Of a DNA stretch of 64,000 nt, positions 34,351 to 45,626 are shown in pieces. Source of the stretch: Xanthoparmelia taractica (taxonomy: Eukaryota > Ascomycota > Lecanoromycetes > Lecanorales > Parmeliaceae); NCBI GenBank assembly GCA_033085395.1, contig JANQBS010000005.1, forward strand, positions 353,282 through 417,281. The letters run 5' to 3'. The translations under genes and the position numbers were made by a program. How positions within the stretch are numbered: position 1 is the first letter of the stretch; each line of letters opens with the position of its first letter. The notes below the pieces were generated by a model that did not search any database, was not told where the DNA came from, and saw only the letters and a list, made by a program, of their open reading frames with translations.

Positions 34351-34594
34351 CGACGAAGGTCAGAGGTGTCTGATGGTGAGCAAGGAGCGACCGCGTGACG
34401 GTGCGTGGCACTTGAAAAGCTGTAGTTGTTGAGACAAACGAGGATGTAGCTTGACATTTTCTAGTTATTGATGCCGTCTCTTGCAAATGGATAAACTCGA
34501 GGCCCCCGTCAAGTCTCTAGGCCGTCGCCGGGTTCGTGCGAAAAAAGAGTAAGATTGCCGTTGATAACGCTCGAGCGGCCCGACTGCACGTCTC

Positions 34595-35785
34595 CTACAG
34601 CTTCGAAAAACGTTCCAACATAGCAGGATGTACGCCTTTCACAAAGGAAGGCTCTAAAGAGGCTTCAGCCTGCTCTTCTTGCGCCTTCTTATATTGATCT
34701 CCCAACCATCCGGTCACCACGGACGCCGTTCCTGCAGGGTCTTCTTGCGGCATCATATGCCCGCAATCCACTGTACGACTTGTGATATTCCCAGTTCTCT
34801 CACCCCATTCGACTGCAGTGCCCTTCAAGTAGAGTTCTTGACGTTTCTCGTCGCTGAGCGAATTCGTTCCCCACACGTACAATATCGGGCAAAACAGCTT
34901 GGTCAACGCCTCGAACAATCGGTAAGCCTCTGGTCTCCGGATTCCAGGCATGACCGTTGTGTGCTCGGCAGGATAGTCGAGATCGTTTCGTCTCTTGAAA
35001 CCTGGGAGAGGTGGATCGGGGACAACCCACATACTCATTTCCATCGCTTTTGGAGTGACCAATGACACACCGCCCTCCGATGGAGCGTTAGTGCTACCCG
35101 AAGGATCGACATCCCGAAGTTCGTAGCGGACGACGTTGTCAAACGCACGAGAGTCGTAGTTCTTATAGTATCGGGTCTTGCGTAGCTCCTTTGCCGCTTC
35201 TTCACGGGTAGGCCAGAAGTCCCTTCTCCGCATTGCTACTAGACCAGGATAATATCTCTGAGGAGCCGGCCAGGTGTAAGACATTCCCGGACCTAAGCCC
35301 GGTTCTAACATGACTATTCCATTGAAAAGCCGAGGGTGCCAGGCTGCTAGATAGCCAAGCACGCCAGCTCCAAGGGAGTGGCCGATGCCGACGAGCGGTT
35401 GCTGTATCTCATCTTGAAAATAATTGATCATCTGGTAGACATCTCGGGAGTAATCCAGCCAGTCGGTCTCATCACCCAGGCTGTCTTTATTCAGCTCATA
35501 GGACTCTCCGTTGTGGACGGCGTCGGCCATCCATATGGCGCGGACGGGAGCGCCGCAGCTTGCGAGCTCGTCGAAGAAGGGCTCGAAGGATTCTTTGCTC
35601 GCGCCGATGCCGTGAACCACGATCAAGGTGAGCGAACAAATTCCGTAAGAGACTTCATCAGCTGGCGTGTACTGCTTGACTGCCAGCCGCAGTGGACGGC
35701 TACCTGGTCGGATACCGCGACTCGTGCCCCTGGTGTGAGCTGCAGGAATGACGTGCGATTGCACCCTCCATTGCGGTGTGTCCAT
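34595..35785 (-). CDS. Peroxisomal alpha/beta hydrolase, AKT2-like, with PTS1 SKL
   Basis: A single-exon 396-aa alpha/beta-hydrolase. The oxyanion strand IVVHGIGASKESFEPFF, the nucleophile elbow GHSLGAG (Ser137) and a late DCGHMMPQEDP catalytic His are visible. The last three residues are Ser-Lys-Leu, a type-1 peroxisomal targeting signal. The N-terminus (MDTPQWRVQSHVIPAAHTRG) resembles the family that includes the peroxisomal hydrolase AKT2 of Alternaria host-selective metabolite clusters, but members are widespread in fungi, often outside clusters, so a metabolite role is not shown. No polyketide synthase or P450 lies nearby; the only neighbour of related theme is the acyl-CoA synthetase pseudogene just downstream in the same orientation. 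Start ATG at 35785. Confidence 0.85.
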   Translation of the reverse strand: MDTPQWRVQSHVIPAAHTRGTSRGIRPGSRPLRLAVKQYTPADEVSYGICSLTLIVVHGIGASKESFEPFFDELASCGAPVRAIWMADAVHNGESYELNKDSLGDETDWLDYSRDVYQMINYFQDEIQQPLVGIGHSLGAGVLGYLAAWHPRLFNGIVMLEPGLGPGMSYTWPAPQRYYPGLVAMRRRDFWPTREEAAKELRKTRYYKNYDSRAFDNVVRYELRDVDPSGSTNAPSEGGVSLVTPKAMEMSMWVVPDPPLPGFKRRNDLDYPAEHTTVMPGIRRPEAYRLFEALTKLFCPILYVWGTNSLSDEKRQELYLKGTAVEWGERTGNITSRTVDCGHMMPQEDPAGTASVVTGWLGDQYKKAQEEQAEASLEPSFVKGVHPAMLERFSKL

Positions 35786-36423
35786 GGTCGATCAGGAGGA
35801 GGTCAAGACTAGAAGTGAGGTGATATTGGTGAGACATAGAATAGTCAATGGTCACTTGAAGTTTTCGAAGAGTGCATGCTGATGTAGCAGTTGAGCTGAC
35901 TCACAATGGTTGCCCTAAGTTTGATAATAAATAACTGTTACACAAAGCGATACTGACCTATTATGCTCTATCGTCATTTAGATCTATTATCGTGAAACCA
36001 TCTTATTTTAACGTTATCAAGACTATTAGACTTAATACTCGAAAGTCTTAAAATACCAAAATACCCTATCCGGAAAATCCTGGGGAGGGGCTGGGGGTTG
36101 AACCCTTCTATCCTAAGCCTTGGAGTAGGCTATACTTTGGAGACAAACAACTTCCTTCAAGCCCTTCGAGCTACGTCTTACTACTAGACCCGGGTGTGTT
36201 AGTATACACCGCTGTTACTACTGTTGCTACTCCCACTATCCGCCCCTGCCACTACCAAAAGATATCCTTCAATATCAAACCAGTAAACCTTAAATTGTAT
36301 AAGACTACAACAGCCCTCGAGTCTCAACTTCCAAGCACCCTCGGCCCCAACAGAAAGTCAAGAGACTCAATGTCCTTCGGCTACATCAAGCGAACGGCCG
36401 CGCTGTAGAGTCATGCCAAGATC
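35786..36423. other. Intergenic with an AT-rich patch and a tRNA-like repeat candidate
   Basis: AT-rich DNA at about 35920-36060 looks RIP-like. It is followed by a segment at 36085-36190 whose reverse complement carries a Pol III B-box-like GGGTTCAACCCC and several short self-similar words. No open frame of note. Confidence 0.45.
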
Positions 36424-37761
36424 ATGCTCCCCAAACCCCTTCTAGAGCTCCTCGAAAGTTCTCTAGAGACCCTCCTCCAACCTGCCCCCGACGACCCCAT
36501 TCTCCACTGTCCTCCATCGGCGCGCTCAATACTACCAAGCCGTCCCACGTCTCTCATACAGCTCGCCCATGCCAAGATACACAGCTATCCCTTCAGCAAG
36601 GTCCCCATATGCTGGCGAAGGCTGTTCACGGACGCGAGTATCGCGCAGGCGATTGGGGTGATGAAGGATGGGATCGAAGCGAATGAGAATGCGGGAGTTG
36701 TTGAGGATGCGGATGGGAGTAAGGAGGTGGATTTGGAAGGAAGGCGGGGGGAAGATTGGGTACAGGAGGCCGTTCGGTTACTTGATATGGCTGTCATCAT
36801 GGCTGGGGCGCCAGGGAGGGAGGAGATGATTGAGGAGCTGCTGTCTGGTTTACAAGATTATGTGGAGGAGAAAGATGATGGCCCACCGAGGAAGCGGCGC
36901 AGGAAGGAGGATGATACGTTTCCCACGGACACGAAGGGGAGTAGTGTTCCAGAAATCCAGAAGCAGATACCTGTCCGAGCTGCTTTGTCGATGGAAGCGT
37001 TTGAGAAGCATCTGGCGACTGCACTACCACTAGTCATCCAGGACGCCTTGACCCATTGGCCAGCACTGCATGAACGGCCTTGGAACAGCCCGGCATACTT
37101 GACAAAGAAAACATTTGGAGGCAGGAGACTAGTTCCAGTGGAGATAGGCCGCAGCTACACGGACTTAGGATGGGGACAATCGATCATTACATTCAAGGAT
37201 TTCGTGTCGATGTATCTGCTTGATGATCCTACAGATCCGGTGGAGAAACGTAAAGGCTACCTAGCCCAACACGACTTATTCACCCAGGTGCCCTCCCTCC
37301 GGAACGACATCTCAATCCCAGATTACTGCTATACCAATCCTCCGCCACCAGCCCCGGGGACCCCTCTGGGAAACAAAGAACAACAGCCGAAGTTAGAAGA
37401 ACCGCTGCTGAACGCGTGGTTTGGGCCTGCGGGTACAATATCACCACTGCATACGGATCCTTACCATAACATCCTTTGTCAGGTTGTTGGGAAGAAGTAC
37501 ATCCGGCTCTATGGCCCAAGCGAGACCGGCAAGCTTTATCCGAAAGGCGTTGAAGGTGAAGGAGTAGACATGAGTAACACTAGCGAGGTTGACGTGGAGG
37601 CGGCAGACGCAATGCTTGATGAGGAACATCCTCTCTTCCGACGAGCTGACTATGTGGAGACAGTCCTAGATGAGGGAGAGTGCCTGTATATCCCTGTCGG
37701 ATGGTGGCACTATGTGCGGAGTTTGACGGTCAGCTTCAGTGTGAGCTTTTGGTGGAATTGA
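36424..37761 (+). CDS. JmjC-domain protein (JMJD5/KDM8-like, cupin_8)
   Basis: A single-exon 445-aa protein with a C-terminal JmjC/cupin_8 domain, a 2-oxoglutarate Fe(II) dioxygenase fold. The first two iron ligands are in HTDPYHN (His and Asp near residues 343-345) and the distal His is in GWWHYV near residue 429; the fold ends VSFSVSFWWN at the C-terminus as in this subfamily. The N-terminal half is helical and carries a basic cluster (PPRKRRRKED), a likely nuclear localisation signal. The domain placement and N-terminal helical half resemble JMJD5/KDM8, which acts as an arginyl hydroxylase; histone demethylation would be speculative. It is convergent with the AlkB-type gene, stops 148 bp apart. 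Confidence 0.85.
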   Translation: MLPKPLLELLESSLETLLQPAPDDPILHCPPSARSILPSRPTSLIQLAHAKIHSYPFSKVPICWRRLFTDASIAQAIGVMKDGIEANENAGVVEDADGSKEVDLEGRRGEDWVQEAVRLLDMAVIMAGAPGREEMIEELLSGLQDYVEEKDDGPPRKRRRKEDDTFPTDTKGSSVPEIQKQIPVRAALSMEAFEKHLATALPLVIQDALTHWPALHERPWNSPAYLTKKTFGGRRLVPVEIGRSYTDLGWGQSIITFKDFVSMYLLDDPTDPVEKRKGYLAQHDLFTQVPSLRNDISIPDYCYTNPPPPAPGTPLGNKEQQPKLEEPLLNAWFGPAGTISPLHTDPYHNILCQVVGKKYIRLYGPSETGKLYPKGVEGEGVDMSNTSEVDVEAADAMLDEEHPLFRRADYVETVLDEGECLYIPVGWWHYVRSLTVSFSVSFWWN

Positions 37762-37909
37762 GGCCACACTACCTACCTCTCGGAACTCTTCCCGAAAGAT
37801 GACCTTTCGGCCCTGGTGAGGCCGCAATTGCCGATTGGTAAGGCACTCAACCAGGCGTCAGCGAGCTCAATGGTGGCATGATTGAGAATTTTGGGCTTAT
37901 ATCTAAGGC

Positions 37910-39415
37910 CTAAGGCTTGGTCTTTGCCCAGGGTGGCTCTCCGTCATCGTCAAATTCAGCCCATTGGAAAAAGGTGCAACTGCTCGACTCCGTCAAATGG
38001 TGGTTCATGTCAGAGAGATTCAAGGGGAATCTTACCCTTCGTTACCGGGTGTAAGGCCAGCGTGACACATCCACATGTACCTCCCCCTGTTTTCTTTCTT
38101 TCTCTGAACGCATCGTAACACCGTCGCCACGTTGCATTTGCACCTTGGTGTGTACCTAGGGTGGAAAATCTCGCGGTAGTATCTGTAAGTAACATTGATC
38201 CGTTTGTTGCCAGCGATAGGATGAGGATCGATCACGGGAGCTGGATGGATGCTGTGCTTCCATTCCTCTTGCATCTCCGCATGCATAACCAGCAGCGAAT
38301 TGTGCGGCAAGTGTATCGAGATCTGGCCTTCAGCGTCTGCCCTCTGATCCTTAGAGCTACCTGGCTCTTCGTCATCCCGAGCAACAATTTTCCGTACACG
38401 GAAATCTCGAGCAACACCAAGACTCAGGCTGCCAATGATAGCTCGCGGCCCAAGGTACGTCAGCTGATCACAATGATAGCCTACAGTTGAATATTGGCGG
38501 AGAAGATCGTAGAAGGGATGATTTTTGCTTACCTACACATTCACTACCACCTTGGTAGCAATTGACAAAAGCTGCATTGGGAATCCATTCTTGAGGGGAC
38601 TGATACTTGAGCTTTTTGCCGTCCGGGTAGTGAGATACGATGCGTTTAGCGATCTCTTCATTAACAGCTGGCTGAACTCTATTGGAAACAATTCGCATCT
38701 GGGGTGTGATCTGGCGGACATCCTACGATAGACACTATCAGTTGCCACGGACTTTAAGCCGTCTCTACAAGAACCGCGACCCTAGACTTACTTCTAAATA
38801 ACTACCATTATATAAATATTCCGTCTTCTGTCTCTCCCGCTCCTCTAGGCTATCAACATAAAAGCAAGCCGAATGCGGAGACTGCACCACATTGTCAAAC
38901 ATCTTGAACGTCTGCCTTTGGAACGTAGGCGCTTCCCCAAGGAGTTCCCTAAGCAAATCGTCCGCTTCCCGAGCAGGCAGGAAATTATGAATGATGGAGC
39001 AAGGCGTATGCGCCGCGATATCCTCCGGCGTGTACAGATGCAGCGTCTGACCCTTCCTCGTCAACGCCCTCCGCCGCTTCGTAGATGGCGACCCCGGCTC
39101 CGCTTTGCGAAATGCGCTCAATGACGTCTGATGTCCTACGCTCGCCGCTGATCTTTTGTTGGTGTTGTTGCGAGGAGGAGATTCAAGCTCGGAAAACGAG
39201 CTGAGCACTTTCTCGACGGAACCGTCGGCGGATATTAGCAGGTCGAGAAGGAGTGCTTGGTCTACGGTGGGGAATAGAGAGCATAGAGTTGCTAGTTTTA
39301 GATCTGTGGAGTCTTCGTCGATACTGTGGGTGTTGGTTTGAGTTGTAGATGCTGGTGAGGTGGTGGGGGGAGTCGAGGGGGGTTTGGCTCTTTTGCGGGA
39401 GATGAAGGAGTCCAT
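37910..39415 (-). CDS. AlkB-type 2OG-Fe(II) dioxygenase with CUE and GRF zinc-finger domains
   Basis: Probable DNA/RNA alkylation-repair dioxygenase. Exons (minus) are 39415-38792, 38722-38533, 38480-38036 and 37979-37910; introns 69, 52, 56 bp; 442 aa. The N-terminus has a CUE-like ubiquitin-binding helix set (LATLCSLFPTVDQALLLDLL). The AlkB core has the iron triad HCD (His274, Asp276, in GYHCDQLTYLG) and distal His near 347 (EEWKHSIHP), then the 2OG-binding arginine in NKRINVTYRYY. The C-terminus is a GRF zinc finger: TPRCKCNVATVLRCVQRKKE, NRGRYMWMCHAG, GNEGCTFFQW, which binds single-stranded nucleic acid. The last exon is 70 nt and completes the GRF finger; without it the protein ends just before the final Cys. 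CUE-AlkB-GRF is a fungal architecture related to ALKBH2/3. Confidence 0.92.
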
Positions 39416-41361
39416 TGCATCGAGGGTTTTTGACGCATTGGATTTGAGCAGAAGGTCAGAACAAGATGGAAAAACCCGAGGGCAGTGTTAGAACATTACT
39501 GAATACAGACGGGTCACGGGTGACATTCTTCTTGCTTGAGCCTCGGTCGATCGCGGGGATGTTGCCGATTCAGGTGGCGAAACCTGATGTCGTGTGAAGC
39601 GCGCGCCAAAATCCGCGTTTGTTGGACCACTCATTGAACATGCGGTCTTTTCATCCAAGCTTCATTGCTCAAAGGATTTTTGTGAGGTACATATAGCTCC
39701 ATCAACCTGCTCCAGAGACAAACTTAAATATGTCAAGACCCTGGAACGCGAGCGAGATAAGGATCGCTGCACTTAGAAGGAAAAATATCCCTGCTGCTAC
39801 TATCTGCCAAGTAGTCACATGAGATTCACACGCAACAAAACCTGACTATAGAGGACGCTCAGAATTCGGTAAGAACATTAGGATATATGCCTATCCATCA
39901 AGCCTGACGTCTGATCCACAATATCCAGCGTTTTAGATCAGGCATGCATAAAACAACAAACAATGCTCAAGTCTCGTAAGGACGCTGCCAGGCCTGAAGT
40001 GGAGAATGCGTGGACATGACCAATGCTATCATTCTTTGAGACTGTAAGGGCAAAGGGTCTCACTTGTCGCTCATGCCTCAGTAAAACAACAAAAACCCTA
40101 TGTATGGTAACATATAGGAATGGTTCTCTTGCGATTCTCTTGACCAAATATATCTACAGCAATATATAGGACCAGAACATGGTCCGAAAGGCATCGTTCT
40201 CCTCATTGATCCCAGAGTCCCAGCAAAATAGTAACGCCTTTACAAATGCTCACTGTACACTTCTCTGACTTCTACACTTCACAGCCCGCCAAACCGCGCT
40301 TTTTTAAGGTCGAGCACATCACTATATCTACGCTTAGGTACAGGAAGGCAGGATCGCCAAACTTGAGCCTGTATGGATCAACCTTTAGCATAGAGGCTAC
40401 GATATCCCAAGATCACTTCGCATGGTTGAACAGTACATTCATTGCATTCATTTTTCCGAGACAAAGAAGACAGAATTTGTGAGCTATTGTCCAGAGTTGA
40501 GTTAAGCCATCGGCTGGGTGAATCAGAGAGATTCACTGTGTGTATCTTGGCCAGCAATACAAGCGACTAGATTTTACCTTAACACCGCTGCGGCAAACGC
40601 GTCTATGTGTCTACTGGGAGTCATCTATAGGACTTCTTCTGTGCCTATAAATTTGTAGAAAAGTAGCAACTCTCATGTAACATGTCAAAACATGTCAGAA
40701 GCTCTTTTAAATGTATAAATGAGCAATTTTCGGTATTGGTCGGCCAATACCCGGGCAGTATGCTGTGGACCTGGATCTCTTCTTATTGCTTTACTCCTTT
40801 CTCGGTCTCTCTTTTGAAGGTTACCTACTGCGCTTCTCCGCGTGGGTATCGCAGAAGCAAGGGAGAGTACGCACTATGGCGAATTTAGAAGACCACTATC
40901 CTGGACGCTCTGCTTCTCCTTGAACTGCAAAGTTTTGGTCTCCGAAAGATTTTACTCAAAATTTTGTCAGATGTGTCATGCTTCGACCATTGGCGCTGGC
41001 AACGGACCCTCGATTTTTGATCTGTTCATGCCTGAGGCTTGGATGCTTGGAGTCGAAGAAATCATGGATGGGAATTTTGGCAGCGTCATTGACATTTCCA
41101 AGGTCAGCCCTACCATGGATCTGTTTTCCTGTCTTACCCATCAAAAAATGGAGGCCGTGTTGATCCTTTTTCGCAACAGCAACGTTGCAGTACACACCTT
41201 GTCCGGTTAGCATTCTACTCTTTGGATGCTCCACCTACCTCGAATATCACCTGCCGGGCTTTTCTACCATCGTTGCATTTGATATATCTCTTGAGACGCC
41301 TGACTTTTCCCACTCCTTCTACAAGAATACTCATCGAATTACCGACCTGTAAGACGCAGTC
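39416..41361. other. Intergenic, no supported gene
   Basis: 1.9 kb with only short frames (60-120 codons) on both strands. A 122-codon plus-strand frame at 40842-41210 shows no domain I recognise. It must contain the divergent promoters of the AlkB-type gene and the RBR gene. Confidence 0.5.
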
Positions 41362-42548
41362 ATGACCAACGACCATACCCTTGGTGAACCGGTCCACGAG
41401 GCTACCAACCCTCAAGGCCTTCCAGTCTTTCCAGACCCCTCCGCACCACCCCTGTTTGATGAAGCTGATTCTCAACACGTTCGTGAGACTGTCCATTCCC
41501 ACGACACAAACTTTGAAGATGGTCCTTCACGGTCGGAAGCTTCAATGAAGAACTGCGAGGTGTGTGGATATGAAGAGGAAGAACTCGGCATCATGACAGC
41601 ACCATGCGGTCATACCTACTGCGGAGAATGCGTCAACAAGCTCTTCGATCGTGCAGCAGAGGATGAATCCAATTTCCCGCCAAAATGCTGTGGCGAAACC
41701 ATCACACTTGAAGACACGAAGTGGTTCCTATCTCCAGTTATCTATAACAAGTTTCATGAGAGATTCGAGGAGTTTTCGGCAAAAAAAAAAAGAACCTACT
41801 GCTCCGATCCGGAGTGTGCAACCTTCATTTCATTAAAATCAACTGTTGGCGAGAAAGCCAAATGCTCTGCTTGTCAAAAGTTGACGTGCATTATATGTAA
41901 GGCAGAGGCTCATGAGGGTGAATGCCCCCAGGATCCAGCCGTTCAATCCTTTATGACAGCCGCGAAGGAGGCAGGCTTTCAGCAATGCCGAGAATGCAAG
42001 AGGTGATCGAACTGACTGAGGGTTGCAACCATATCACGTAAGTGGCTTCCTAGCTGAGAAATGGTTGAGCCCCAACAACGTCTGACTGGACCTTGCAGAT
42101 GCATGTGCGGCGCCGACTTCTGCTATGTGTGTGGTATCAAATGGAAGACTTGTGGATATGACGATTGGGACGAGGGAAACCTGGGGCTATAAGCTAACGA
42201 AATTCACGACCGCGAATGGGAAATTTGGCTGCTGTAGGCCCTTGCCAATGTCTTGCAAATGAATCACCGATGGTACCGACTTGAGGACAGTCCCGGCCAC
42301 CGTTGACGAAGAATACGTATTTGAAGTGGCTAGTGGCCGTGAAGCGGTGCCGGTAGCCCCAGAATATGTCAACGGATTGGTACATCCCGGCGGCCCTTTC
42401 GAGACTATGGAGGATTACACTCGCTATATACATGCGATTCTGGACTGCGGGCATCTGATTTGGTAAGCTCTGGATGTCAGAGAACATGGTCAACGGAAGC
42501 ACTATATCCAGTGCGATCTTTGTGCTCAGCGTCAGATCCAGACCTAGG
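41362..42548 (+). pseudogene. RBR (RING-IBR-RING) ubiquitin ligase, frameshifted and with nonsense codons
   Basis: An RBR-type E3. The first 214 codons hold RING1 (CEVCGYEEEELGIMTAPCGH, then TYCGECV), and an IBR (YCSDPECATFI, KCSACQKLTCIICK, HEGECP). RING2 starts QQCRECKR, but the frame meets TGA at 42004; one missing base after AAGAGG would restore IELTEGCNHIT, followed by a normal 61-bp intron (42038-42098) and CMCGADFCYVCG, which contains the catalytic-type RING2 Cys. Beyond it the frame continues past TAA (42190) and TAG (42235) with coding-like peptide, then shifts frame and reads on to about 42548 past TAA at 42464. All three later stops can be explained by CAA/CAG-to-TAA/TAG. Read as a decaying gene; a truncated RING1-IBR product could still be made. 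Confidence 0.78.
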
Positions 42549-43133
42549 TGTTGGCGGTAGCAAGGGTATCGCTAGGCTCAGACACCATACCTCATAGATG
42601 CAGTATGTAGTATTACTTTATTGGCATCGTCTCCGATTAACCCCAGAAGGAGGCTGTCCTCGACGTAAAAATATATAGTCCAGGGCTGGAACAGCGTAAT
42701 GAGTAAGGTAGGGTCTTCGGAAATCCGATGTTACGCCAGCCCTACGTGACAAGTTGCCAACAAACTTCACCTCACTCGGGCTACAGCCACTCTTCATGGT
42801 TTTTCATCCGTTCCAAAATACAGACTCACGCACAAAAGCTCTTCTTTAGAGGAATGGAAGGACATAGGAGAATTAGAGGTACAGAGGTGCATCTTCTCCT
42901 ACCGACGGCTGCTGTTGACACATTCTGGATAGAACCGCAGCGGCAGGGAGGCATCGCTCGTCAGGTGAGGAGCCACGAGGATTTGAGGCCTTCTGGTACA
43001 TGACACTCGATCCACACAAGTCTTATCAACTTCTGACGACATATATGGCATTCAGTAGGGATCCGTGCCCCCCAGAATAATAGCAGCGCCCGCCCGTTGG
43101 CCAACAAGCCAACTGCGGAGCTGCTACATCTCT
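42549..43133. other. Intergenic, nothing recognised
   Basis: 585 bp after the RBR relic. A 91-codon frame at 42728-43003 has no recognisable domain. Confidence 0.5.
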
Positions 43134-43820
43134 ATGGCCGGTGGAAGGTCATCATACTTGACGAGGAGCAAGCTCACGACGAGAGGAGAAGCCTATAGCG
43201 GCGTGTCGAGGGCGGTCGACACTATCGGACAAAGATACAGGACACTCGATCTTGAGTTGAACCGGGTGATGGCAACAGGGGTCAGGCCCGTTTTTCCGGC
43301 ATTGAGGAGCGGCGTTGGCGCCAGCTCAATAGCATCTCAATCCTCGGACTCTGGTGCGTACAGCATTTCCTCGACCGGCCTTGGGAGGGAACACCACCCG
43401 AACGTCGGGTCAAGCCGTGGCGCTGGAGTCAGCAGCAACGGGTCTGCTCCTGCAGCTAGCGACACCACAAGGGCTTTACGTACGCCTATACATACACGAT
43501 ACTGCGGCAGAGTCACCGCAGTACCTGCGGTCCCAGTCTTTCGAGCCCCTCGTGCAAACCACCAGGACAAGAGCAGTTGGCACTTGAAATGCATCAACTG
43601 CAAAGAAGCTTTTCGTGATCATCGTGCCGTCTGGTCACACTTTCCAGGCTGTGTGGAGGAGAGAGGGAATCCGACTGGTGCTTGCTGGTTCGACCACGCA
43701 AGCATCGAGGTCGATAATATTCCGGAGAGCCTTATCCATTACGTAAGTCATGAAGAACGATGCATTGCATCTAAATGCTACATGATAGCAGAAACAGAGC
43801 TGAATGTCCTGCCACAATGA
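43134..43820 (+). CDS. Hypothetical protein with one atypical zinc-finger-like motif
   Basis: An open frame giving 228 aa from the ATG at 43134; the frame is open further upstream, but only a GTG (43065) lies there. The first two thirds are low-complexity and Ala/Ser/Arg-rich. Near the C-terminus is LKCINCKEAFRDHRAVWSHF, then PGC, which has the spacing of a degenerate C2H2/C2HC finger (two Cys, a Phe, His, then His/Cys). The following GNPTGACWFDH fits sequences I associate with fungal lineage-specific genes, but I cannot name a family. It lies between the RBR relic and PEX7 and could be part of a larger lost gene. Confidence 0.45.
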   Translation: MAGGRSSYLTRSKLTTRGEAYSGVSRAVDTIGQRYRTLDLELNRVMATGVRPVFPALRSGVGASSIASQSSDSGAYSISSTGLGREHHPNVGSSRGAGVSSNGSAPAASDTTRALRTPIHTRYCGRVTAVPAVPVFRAPRANHQDKSSWHLKCINCKEAFRDHRAVWSHFPGCVEERGNPTGACWFDHASIEVDNIPESLIHYVSHEERCIASKCYMIAETELNVLPQ

Positions 43821-44116
43821 CAACAGTTTTGGACTATGAGGCTGGATGGTTGATAGAATGGGCAGACCCCAACATTTCTATGGTGTTGCAACTGAAAGAT
43901 GGAAGCCAGGTGATGTTGCTGGATGGAAAAGAAGCAAGGACGGAAAGTCGGCGTTTGTGCTCTCCGGCCGAGCTTTTACCGGTCATGGATGATGTCTTCA
44001 GTGCTCTTCTGCTTGCTATCCATGCCTGCTGTGTTTCTACAATCACCAAACAGCTCCAAATGAGACATCATCCTTTCTCATGATGTACATATGCAAGCTT
44101 TCGCTTGTAACCAGCC

Positions 44117-45328
44117 ATGCTCGAATATCGCACTCAAGGCTTCAATGGCTACGCTGTTAAATACTCCCCATTCTTTGACTCTCGAATCGCTGTAGCTTCC
44201 TCTCAGCACTTCGGTCTTGTAGGAAATGGACGCCTCTATGTCCTGGGATTGACGCCCAAGGGCATTGTTGCTGAGAAATGGTACCTGTGCTCTTGGCCCC
44301 AATCCTCCAATCAGATAGCTCTTCTTCATCTCTCTGGAAGCTCACAAAGTGCCAAGGTTCGACACTCAAGACTCCCTCTTCGACCTGGCGTGGTCCGAGA
44401 CACATGAAAACCAAGTCCTAGTCGCCGCTGGCGATGGCTCCGTCAAGCTCTTCGACATCGGCGTCGACGAATTCCCTGTCCAATCCTGGAAAGAGCACAT
44501 GAGAGAAGTCTTTGCCGTACACTGGAACCTAGTGTCAAAGGATACATTTTGCTCGAGCTCCTGGGACGGTACTATCCGCGTGGTACACTATCCTCACCAC
44601 CTACCCTCGCCTGATCCTACGGCCCTAACATAATATAATCACAGTGGATCCCCACGCGCCCAACCTCCCTCCTCACCCTCCCCATCCACTCCTGCACCTA
44701 CTCCGCCTCCTTCTCCCCGCACTCGCCCTCCCTCCTCTCCTCCGTCTCCAGCGACTCCCACCTCCGCCTCTTCGACCTCCGTACCCCCGCCTCCGCCTCC
44801 AACCACCTCGTCCTCACAATCCCCATCCACTCCGCCCAAGCCCCAACCCAGCTCTCGTCGACGCAAACACCCGGCCCAGCAAGAGCATTTCCGCCCAACG
44901 AAGCCCTCACGCACGACTGGAATAAATACCGCTCGTCGATCGTGGCGACGGCGGGCGTGGACAGGTTGATCCGGACATTTGATATCAGGGCGCCCGAACA
45001 GGGACCGCTGGTTATACTTCCGGGCCACGATTATGCGGTCAGGAGGGTGACGTGGAGTCCGCATCTCTCGGACACGTTACTCAGCGCGAGCTATGATATG
45101 ACGTGTCGGATCTGGACGGATGGGACCGCCAAGGCGGAGCCGCCTCATCCCGGATCCGAAGGTTATGCCAGTGAGCAAGGCAGGGAGTTGGGGAGGATGG
45201 GCCGGCATACGGAGTTCGTGTGCGGGGTTGATTGGTGCTTGTTTGGGAATGAAGGATGGGTGGCCAGTACCGGATGGGACGAGAGGCTCTGTGTTTGGGA
45301 CATTAGGGATTTCATGGGGCCACGATAA
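44117..45328 (+). CDS. PEX7: Peroxin-7, PTS2 import receptor
   Basis: Cytosolic WD40 receptor that binds N-terminal PTS2 signals and brings cargo to the peroxisome. Exons are 44117-44280, 44357-44582 and 44645-45328; introns 76 and 62 bp, the second with a CTAAC branch site; product 357 aa, normal for Pex7. It begins MLEYRTQGFNGYAVKYSPFF, the conserved Pex7 start, and shows WD repeats: FDLAWSETHENQVLVAAGDG, HWNLVSKDTFCSSSWDGTIR (followed by VW), VATAGVDRLIRTFD, LLSASYDMTCRIW, and the last ASTGWDERLCVWDIRD. The third exon begins within the WD dipeptide region of blade 2-3. It is convergent with the VWA-like gene. Confidence 0.95.
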
Positions 45329-45626
45329 GGACAGACGCTAGATCCAGGGACTGGAGATGTACATGTATCGTCGGAGAAATCGTCACGGCTTTGGCGAGCA
45401 GTGGTTAGAAACTGCTCTCGGATACGAGATCTAGATAAACACTTAATGCAGCTAGGCAAGCGCCAGGCCGAAGATAAACTACCTACCAGAAGAATAGCAA
45501 TCAAGGCAAGCAAAAGTCAAAGACCCGAACCGCCCACAGCCAGCAAATCCCATTGAAAACCACCCACCCAACCCATGATCCCAGCCTCAACACCCACCCA
45601 CGGATCCCGATCAACACAGCAGACCT

